From Methylotenera_A sp040079935 (GTDB taxonomy: Bacteria; Pseudomonadota; Gammaproteobacteria; Burkholderiales; Methylophilaceae), in contig JBEBJI010000003.1 in the NCBI GenBank assembly GCA_040079935.1, forward strand, positions 62,001-126,000: a stretch of 64,000 nucleotides of DNA. The letters are read 5' to 3'. The position numbers were made by a program, and so were the translations under genes. A model generated the notes under the pieces. It did no database searches and had not been told where the DNA came from. It was given only the letters and a program-made list of their open reading frames with translations. Of this stretch, positions 58,789 through 64,000 are shown piece after piece (the first letter of the stretch is position 1; every line of letters begins with the position of its first letter).

Positions 58789-59520
58789 TTGGATATTTCA
58801 ATTAAAAACTCCAGCATGAATGAAAGTACCCTGATTTGGGCAGTTGTCTGCTCCATTTTGCTACATATTTTGTTCTTTGTGGTAGTGCCAAATTTTAAAT
58901 TTGATGCGATAAAAAGAATCCCCGATCAATTGACGGTTGAAATCATGCAACCTAAACCGCCTGAGCCTGTGGTAATTCCTGAGCCTCCAGCGCCCGTAGA
59001 ACAAGTAAAACCTGAGCCTATTAAGCCCCTGCCAAAAAAAATACCTAAGCCAGAACCAGCACCAATAAAGGATGTCAGCCCAGAGCCTGTGCAACATGAG
59101 CCACCGCCACCACCCACGGTAATTACCGCCGCGCCGAAAGTAGATGCGCCACCCGTGATTACCGTGCCTCCGCCACCGCCTGAACCGCCTGTAAATACAG
59201 AACCTAACGAAGACGAAATAAACTCTGCCAAGGCCGCATTCACAGAGAGCATTCAAAACGAATTACGTCGAAATCATCGTTATCCTAAAATTGCTGCAGC
59301 AAGAGGCATCCAAGGCGAAGCCAAAGTTAGCATAGTGCTCGACAAAGAGGGTAATTTAGTATCTGCTACTATTATTGAATCTAGTGGAAACGACACTTTG
59401 GACGAAGGCGCTATCGCCACTGTAAAACGTTCAAATCTCAAGAAACTTTATCCAAGTATTTTACGTGGGCGAACTTACACAGTAACTGTGCCCATTTCAT
59501 TTGCCATAGCCAACCCCTAA
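58789..59520 (+). CDS. TonB-like energy transducer
   Basis: Spans the periplasm to power outer-membrane transport with ExbB/ExbD. 243 residues: one N-terminal membrane helix (about residues 14-33, IWAVVCSILLHILFFVVVP), a Pro/Glu/Lys-rich rod (about 47-145, many EPxPP repeats) and a TonB C-terminal domain (about 155-240, NHRYPKIAAARGIQGEAKVS, ESSGNDTLDEGAIATVKRS). Start TTG at 58789; an internal ATG at 58816 is an alternative. No exbB, exbD or TonB-dependent receptor is adjacent, so partners are elsewhere. Confidence 0.88.
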   Translation: MDISIKNSSMNESTLIWAVVCSILLHILFFVVVPNFKFDAIKRIPDQLTVEIMQPKPPEPVVIPEPPAPVEQVKPEPIKPLPKKIPKPEPAPIKDVSPEPVQHEPPPPPTVITAAPKVDAPPVITVPPPPPEPPVNTEPNEDEINSAKAAFTESIQNELRRNHRYPKIAAARGIQGEAKVSIVLDKEGNLVSATIIESSGNDTLDEGAIATVKRSNLKKLYPSILRGRTYTVTVPISFAIANP

Positions 59521-59525
59521 CGCAG

Positions 59526-60968
59526 ATGCGTAAGCCGAAATCTCTTCGCGAACTATTATTAGCGCATGAGCTTATTTTTATTGCGCTGATTCTACTAGCG
59601 GTTGCTGGCGGCGGCTACGGCATTTATTTGTGGGATAAATCGTCTAAGGAATCGCAGCGCATTCATTCACTTGTGCAAGAAATTCAACAAACGCGAGGCG
59701 ATTTGTATCGCCAAATGAAAGAATTGTTTGATGCGTTTTTGTTAGAAGATGCCGACGCCAAAAATGAATATGCTGCCTATACACAATCAATATTAAAGCA
59801 CTTTAAACAGCTGGATAAATTAGCCGTTGGCACAGAAGAAAAACAAGCCATTCAAGACCTAGAAAACAACTATAAAAGTTTTGAAAGTGAAGCACCTGCC
59901 TTGTTTCTGCGCTATCAAAAAAGTCCTAGTCATGCCTCACGCAAATCACTTTACAAAGATATGGAAACAGGCATTTTTAGCCGCTACGAGGCCGTTTCAA
60001 AACGTGCTGAGGATTTGCTCACAATCAAACAAAATGAAATGAAATCGCGTTTGGATGACGCCAAAAAGGCCTCAATTACAATTTTAATTATTCCTATACT
60101 ATTGGCTGGACTGTTGCTAATTTTGTCGCGATTATTTCTAAAACGCGCCATCGTCAACCCCATTCACGCAATCATGCAGGCCACCAGCGAAATCAGTGCC
60201 GGCAATTTACAGCACAAAGTACCTGAAACTGGTGCAGCAGAACTCGCAACACTTTCAATGGAAATTAACAAAATGGCAGATGAGCTGCAGACCAATAGGG
60301 ACGCGCTTGTGCAGAGCGAAAAGCAGGCTGCTATGGGTTTGCTGGTGCCGATGTTGGCGCACAACATTCGCAACCCGCTGGCCAGCATTCGCGCCACCGC
60401 ACAGTTGCTAGATGACCCCGCTCATGACAAAGAAACGCGTGAATCGCTGAGTGGAATTATGGCTTCGGTTGACAGGCTGGAACGCTGGACTAGTGGTCTG
60501 CTGGCTTATTTGTTACCTATTAAACCAGCGCTAACACACGCTAATTTAGAAAAGATTTTAGATGGCGGCTTGATTGCGCTCACACAAAAACTGCAAGAAA
60601 AACACATTAAAATTGTTAAAAAGATCAGCTCCGTTCAGCAGAAAATTACTACGGATGAACACTTACTGGAGCAAGTGATTTACAACTTAGTGTTAAACGC
60701 AGTAGATGCCTCGCCTAAAAATAGCACGATTAACATTGAAGCAAAACTGGAAAATAACCACTTAATATTAATCATTCGAGATGAAGGTAGCGGCATGCCA
60801 TTTGCACCAGACCCTTACGCACTAAGCCCTGGGCCGAGCACCAAGCGTTTTGGTACAGGCCTAGGCATCCCGTTTGCTTTTAAAGTCTGTGAAGTGCTTA
60901 GCGGTAAAATTACTTTTGAAGCTTCGCCACCGCAAGGCACGTGCATCACGCTCACTCTGCCGCAATAA
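59526..60968 (+). CDS. Sensor histidine kinase without adjacent response regulator
   Basis: 480 residues. Membrane helices at about 15-33 and 183-202 enclose a helical periplasmic sensor (four-helix-type, EIQQTRGDLYRQMKELFDAF). A HAMP domain follows (about 205-260), then the H box PMLAHNIRNPLASIRATAQL (His near 281), N box YNLVLNAVDASPKN, G1 DEGSGMPFAP and G2 GTGLGIPFAFK. Five bases after the tonB gene, so probably co-transcribed. The signal is unknown; the partner regulator is not in the window. Confidence 0.9.
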   Translation: MRKPKSLRELLLAHELIFIALILLAVAGGGYGIYLWDKSSKESQRIHSLVQEIQQTRGDLYRQMKELFDAFLLEDADAKNEYAAYTQSILKHFKQLDKLAVGTEEKQAIQDLENNYKSFESEAPALFLRYQKSPSHASRKSLYKDMETGIFSRYEAVSKRAEDLLTIKQNEMKSRLDDAKKASITILIIPILLAGLLLILSRLFLKRAIVNPIHAIMQATSEISAGNLQHKVPETGAAELATLSMEINKMADELQTNRDALVQSEKQAAMGLLVPMLAHNIRNPLASIRATAQLLDDPAHDKETRESLSGIMASVDRLERWTSGLLAYLLPIKPALTHANLEKILDGGLIALTQKLQEKHIKIVKKISSVQQKITTDEHLLEQVIYNLVLNAVDASPKNSTINIEAKLENNHLILIIRDEGSGMPFAPDPYALSPGPSTKRFGTGLGIPFAFKVCEVLSGKITFEASPPQGTCITLTLPQ

Positions 60969-61064
60969 GTCCCTTCAACTCAACTCAACCAAAATAATTT
61001 CTATTTGTCATAATTTTAGGCTTGCTTAAATCCTAATTTTTTACAACAATAGGAATGTACTCAT

Positions 61065-61532
61065 ATGATATCCATTATGCTCAATCAAACCGTTCCCGAT
61101 TTCGAACTCCCCGCTACCAGCGGCAAAACTTTTAAGCTATCTGATTATCAAGGCAAAGCGCTTGTAATCTATTTTTACCCCAAAGATAACACCCCTGGCT
61201 GCACCACGCAGGGCATGCAATTTCGCGATAATTATGCTGAGTTCCAAGCCGCAAACGCCGAGATTGTTGGTGTGTCGCGCGACAACTTGAAATCGCACGA
61301 AAATTTTAAAGCTAAATTCACGTTGCCGTTTGAATTGCTCGCCGATACTGAAGAGTTGGCCTGTGGCATTTTTGGTGTGATGAAAATGAAAAATATGTAC
61401 GGCAAGCAAGTACGCGGCGTTGAGCGTAGCACTTTTATAATCGACAAAAATGGCACGCTAGTACACGAATGGCGCGGTGTGAAGGTGGATGGTCATGCGC
61501 AGGAAGTATTGAATTTTATTAAGGCACTTTAA
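61065..61532 (+). CDS. bcp: Thioredoxin-dependent peroxiredoxin (BCP/PrxQ)
   Basis: Reduces hydroperoxides in the cytosol. 155 residues (or 151 from the internal Met, MLNQTVPDFELPA). Peroxidatic Cys in DNTPGCTTQGMQFRD near residue 46. The usual resolving Cys five residues later is absent (QGMQF); a Cys in EELACGIFGV near residue 104 sits in the helix-3 position used by another BCP subgroup. Ribosome site AGGAATG. PhoH gene follows 7 bases downstream. Confidence 0.93.
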   Translation: MISIMLNQTVPDFELPATSGKTFKLSDYQGKALVIYFYPKDNTPGCTTQGMQFRDNYAEFQAANAEIVGVSRDNLKSHENFKAKFTLPFELLADTEELACGIFGVMKMKNMYGKQVRGVERSTFIIDKNGTLVHEWRGVKVDGHAQEVLNFIKAL

Positions 61533-61539
61533 AATAGCT

Positions 61540-62949
61540 ATGGCAAAAAAAACAGCACCAAAATCGAACAGTCATACCAAATTATTCGTACTTGATACTA
61601 ACGTGCTAATGCATGACCCTTCCAGTTTGTTCCGATTTGAAGAACATGACGTTTACCTTCCTATGGTTACGCTGGAAGAGCTTGATAACAACAAAAAAGG
61701 CATCACAGAGGTTGCCCGCAATGCACGTCAAGCCAGCCGCTATTTAGAAGAGATTGTAGGCACCGACCTTGTAAATTTGGAGCTTGGCTGCCCACTTGCA
61801 ATTAACGGCAACAAACACTTACCTGGCCGCTTATTTTTGCAAACCTCGCAAGTCAATATTGATTTACCTGGCCTAGCCAGTAGCAAAGCCGACAATCAAA
61901 TTATTAGCGTGGTATTGAGCTTAAAAAAACAACAGCCAAATCGCCAAGTTATACTCGTCAGCAAAGATATCAACATCCGCATCAAAGCTCGCGCCATGGG
62001 CGTTCCAGCGGAAGATTACTTTAACGACAAGGTGCTGGAAGATACCGATTTGCTCTACAGTGGCATTAAAGAATTGCCGCAAGATTTTTGGGATAAACAC
62101 AGCAAGGCGATGGAATCTTGGCAAGAAGCGGGACGCATGTTTTATCGCATTTCTGGTCCATTAGTGAAAACGTTTTTAATTAATGAATTTATATTCTACG
62201 AGTTTGATAAGCCTTTTCACGCCATGGTGCGCAAACTGGAAAATAATACTGCGGTGCTAGAAGTAGTACATGACCACATGAACCCCAAACATAACGTTTG
62301 GGGCATTACCGCACGCAACCGCGAGCAGAACTACGCACTGAATTTGTTGATGGATCCTGACATTGATTTTGTGACGCTACTCGGCCAAGCAGGTACTGGA
62401 AAAACTTTACTTACGCTAGCTGCCGCATTAACACAGACTTTAGATAAAAAAATCTATAGCGAAATTATCATGACGCGTGTAACGGTGCCCGTTGGTGAAG
62501 ATATTGGCTTTTTACCAGGCACGGAAGAAGAAAAAATGGCGCCGTGGATGGGCGCGCTGGAAGATAATTTAGATGTGTTGAATAAAACCGATGAAGATGC
62601 AGGTGAGTGGGGACGTGCTGCGACGCAAGATTTGATTCGCACACGCATTAAAGTGAAATCGCTTAATTTTATGCGCGGCAGAACCTTTTTGCACAAATTT
62701 TTGATTATCGACGAAGCGCAAAACTTAACACCCAAGCAAATGAAGACGCTGATTACCCGCGCAGGACCTGGCACCAAAGTGGTTTGTTTAGGCAATATCT
62801 CGCAAATTGATACGCCGTATCTCACCGAAGGAAGCTCAGGGCTAACTTATGTTGTCGATAGATTTAAAGGCTGGGAACATAATGGTCACGTGACTTTGGT
62901 GCGCGGCGAACGCTCACGCTTGGCAGATTTTGCGGCAGAAGCACTCTAA
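61540..62949 (+). CDS. PIN-PhoH protein (PhoH2-like ATPase)
   Basis: 469 residues. N-terminal PIN nuclease domain (KLFVLDTNVLMHDPSSLFRF, VTLEELDNNKKGITEVARNA, VSKDINIRIKARAMG) and C-terminal PhoH ATPase with Walker A LLGQAGTGKTLLTLAAAL and Walker B FLIIDEAQNLTPKQMKTLIT. PhoH2-type proteins act as RNA helicase/RNases in other bacteria, some as toxin-antitoxin pairs; no small antitoxin-like gene precedes it here, so a housekeeping RNA role is as likely. Confidence 0.92.
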   Translation: MAKKTAPKSNSHTKLFVLDTNVLMHDPSSLFRFEEHDVYLPMVTLEELDNNKKGITEVARNARQASRYLEEIVGTDLVNLELGCPLAINGNKHLPGRLFLQTSQVNIDLPGLASSKADNQIISVVLSLKKQQPNRQVILVSKDINIRIKARAMGVPAEDYFNDKVLEDTDLLYSGIKELPQDFWDKHSKAMESWQEAGRMFYRISGPLVKTFLINEFIFYEFDKPFHAMVRKLENNTAVLEVVHDHMNPKHNVWGITARNREQNYALNLLMDPDIDFVTLLGQAGTGKTLLTLAAALTQTLDKKIYSEIIMTRVTVPVGEDIGFLPGTEEEKMAPWMGALEDNLDVLNKTDEDAGEWGRAATQDLIRTRIKVKSLNFMRGRTFLHKFLIIDEAQNLTPKQMKTLITRAGPGTKVVCLGNISQIDTPYLTEGSSGLTYVVDRFKGWEHNGHVTLVRGERSRLADFAAEAL

Positions 62950-62980
62950 TAATGTAACCCATGAATTATTATACTAATTA

Positions 62981-64000
62981 ATGAATAGAGGGTTTTACAC
63001 ACTATTAATTGCGCAATTTTTTTCCGCCTTGGCAGATAATGCTTTGCTTTTTGCGGCAATTGCGCTACTTGCGGAACTAAACTCTCCCGACTGGCACACG
63101 CCACTTTTACAGCAGTTTTTCGTTATTTCATATATATTACTTGCCCCTTTTGTTGGGTCTATCGCAGATGCCTACCCGAAAGGCGGTGTGATGTTTTTCT
63201 CCAACTCTGTAAAAGTAGTTGGCTGTATTGGCATGATATTTGGTATACCTCCACTTTATGCTTATGGTATTGTTGGCATTGGCGCAGCTGCTTACTCCCC
63301 CGCAAAGTACGGCATATTGACAGAAATGTTGCCTAGTAATTTGCTTGTGAAAGGAAACGGATGGATGGAGGGCTCTACGGTCACAGCCATTATTGTGGGT
63401 GCGATTATAGGGGGGAAATTAGCGAGCGATGACCCTCACTTTGCAATGCTTATTATTACAGGGTTATACATCACTGCCGCTTTTTTTAATTACTTTATTC
63501 CTAAGTTACCCATAGAAATAAAACTAGAAAGTAAAAGCGCTTTTTACATGCTGAGAGATTTTTGGCATGCATTTATAACGCTTTGGAAAGACCCACTAGG
63601 ACAGGTTTCGCTTGCGGTTACCACGCTGTTTTGGGGTGCTGGTGCCACGTTAAGACTGGTCGTGCTAGCCTGGGCGGCTATAGCTTTAGAGTTTGATATT
63701 GAGCAATCTACGCAACTGATTGCTACCGTCGCGATTGGCATTGCTGTAGGCTCAGTTGTCGCTTCAAAATATATTAAACTGGAAGAGTCGACCAAGGTAT
63801 TACCAGCAGGCATCATAATGGGTTTGCTAGTTATTCTAATGGTGTTTGTCAACGATTGGCGGGTTGCAGCACTGTTACTGTTCTTTATTGGCGCATTAAG
63901 TGGGTTTTTTGTCGTACCTCTTAATGCTTTACTGCAACACCGTGGACATCAGTTGATAGGCGCAGGGCACTCTATAGCAGTACAAAATTTTAACGAACAT
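62981..64000 (+). CDS. lplT: Lysophospholipid transporter LplT, 3' end outside the window
   Basis: MFS transporter flipping lysophospholipids to the inner leaflet for reacylation. The frame opens with MNRGFYTLLIAQFFSALADN and stays open for 340 codons to the window edge. Marks: the SPAKYGILTEMLP motif near residue 108, NGWMEGSTVTAIIVGAIIGG and PLNALLQHRGHQLIGAGHSI near the end. About 80 to 90 residues are missing. Confidence 0.92.
   Translation, partial: MNRGFYTLLIAQFFSALADNALLFAAIALLAELNSPDWHTPLLQQFFVISYILLAPFVGSIADAYPKGGVMFFSNSVKVVGCIGMIFGIPPLYAYGIVGIGAAAYSPAKYGILTEMLPSNLLVKGNGWMEGSTVTAIIVGAIIGGKLASDDPHFAMLIITGLYITAAFFNYFIPKLPIEIKLESKSAFYMLRDFWHAFITLWKDPLGQVSLAVTTLFWGAGATLRLVVLAWAAIALEFDIEQSTQLIATVAIGIAVGSVVASKYIKLEESTKVLPAGIIMGLLVILMVFVNDWRVAALLLFFIGALSGFFVVPLNALLQHRGHQLIGAGHSIAVQNFNEH

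Noticed and set aside
1..64000. Search for tRNA genes, IS elements, prophage and CRISPR arrays
   Set aside because: No T-loop-like motifs, transposase frames or regularly spaced repeats were found by eye.

Overview
The window reads as the core chromosome of a betaproteobacterium, most likely a Methylophilaceae methylotroph (Methylotenera/Methylophilus type). This is inferred from the moderate-to-low G+C text, a complete dcw cell-wall/division cluster of beta type, a soluble NAD-linked molybdenum formate dehydrogenase (fds) next to Mo-cofactor genes, and a clustered pyk-pgk-gap-tkt set of sugar-phosphate genes. No prophage, insertion sequence, CRISPR array or tRNA gene was seen.

Layout. 1-5546 (-): pyk (cut by the window edge), pgk, gap and tkt, with hairpin terminators between units. 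5547-9341 (-): SulP transporter, Gfo/Idh oxidoreductase and a thioredoxin-fold protein. 9410-14624 (+): rsmE, an argA with an N-terminal XRE DNA-binding domain, argB, a pyrimidine 5'-nucleotidase, slmA and a cold-shock/DUF1294 membrane protein. 14590-18972 (-): cca, an epimerase, a lytic transglycosylase and a small membrane protein. 18987-37465 (-): the dcw cluster from mraZ to lpxC, largely joined by ATGA overlaps, with a promoter and three MraZ boxes ahead of it. 37773-38074 (-): RNase P RNA. 38163-47071: small conserved genes (BON proteins, pyrC, rsmI, yraN, thioredoxins, a PilZ-like protein, rho, rpmE) and a divergent pair of small paralogues of unknown function. 47232-60968: a glycosyltransferase, the fdsGBACD operon with a TauE/SafE permease, divergent moaA-mobA-moeA, a TonB-like protein and a histidine kinase. 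61065-64000: bcp, phoH and lplT (cut by the window edge).

Two things stand out. First, a 35-bp imperfect palindrome (12-bp arms around an 11-bp core AATATCCATGC) occurs at least 12 to 14 times. Most copies lie inside conserved genes (rsmE, ddl, murG, murD, moaA, moeA, fdhD, rsmI, slt and others), where they are translated in at least three reading frames. Compared from memory with E. coli homologues, several copies replace native sequence without changing protein length, while others look like insertions. This resembles the protein-coding palindromic elements of Rickettsia more than ordinary extragenic REP sequences. Second, N-acetylglutamate synthase is fused to an XRE helix-turn-helix domain, and two TTGTA-N5-TACAA dyads lie 30 bp apart just upstream. 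This suggests an enzyme that senses arginine-pathway metabolites and represses its own operon.

Functionally the region couples central carbon flow (glycolytic/transketolase genes), C1 oxidation (formate dehydrogenase plus its molybdenum cofactor), arginine and pyrimidine biosynthesis, and peptidoglycan synthesis with division control (dcw, slmA, slt).
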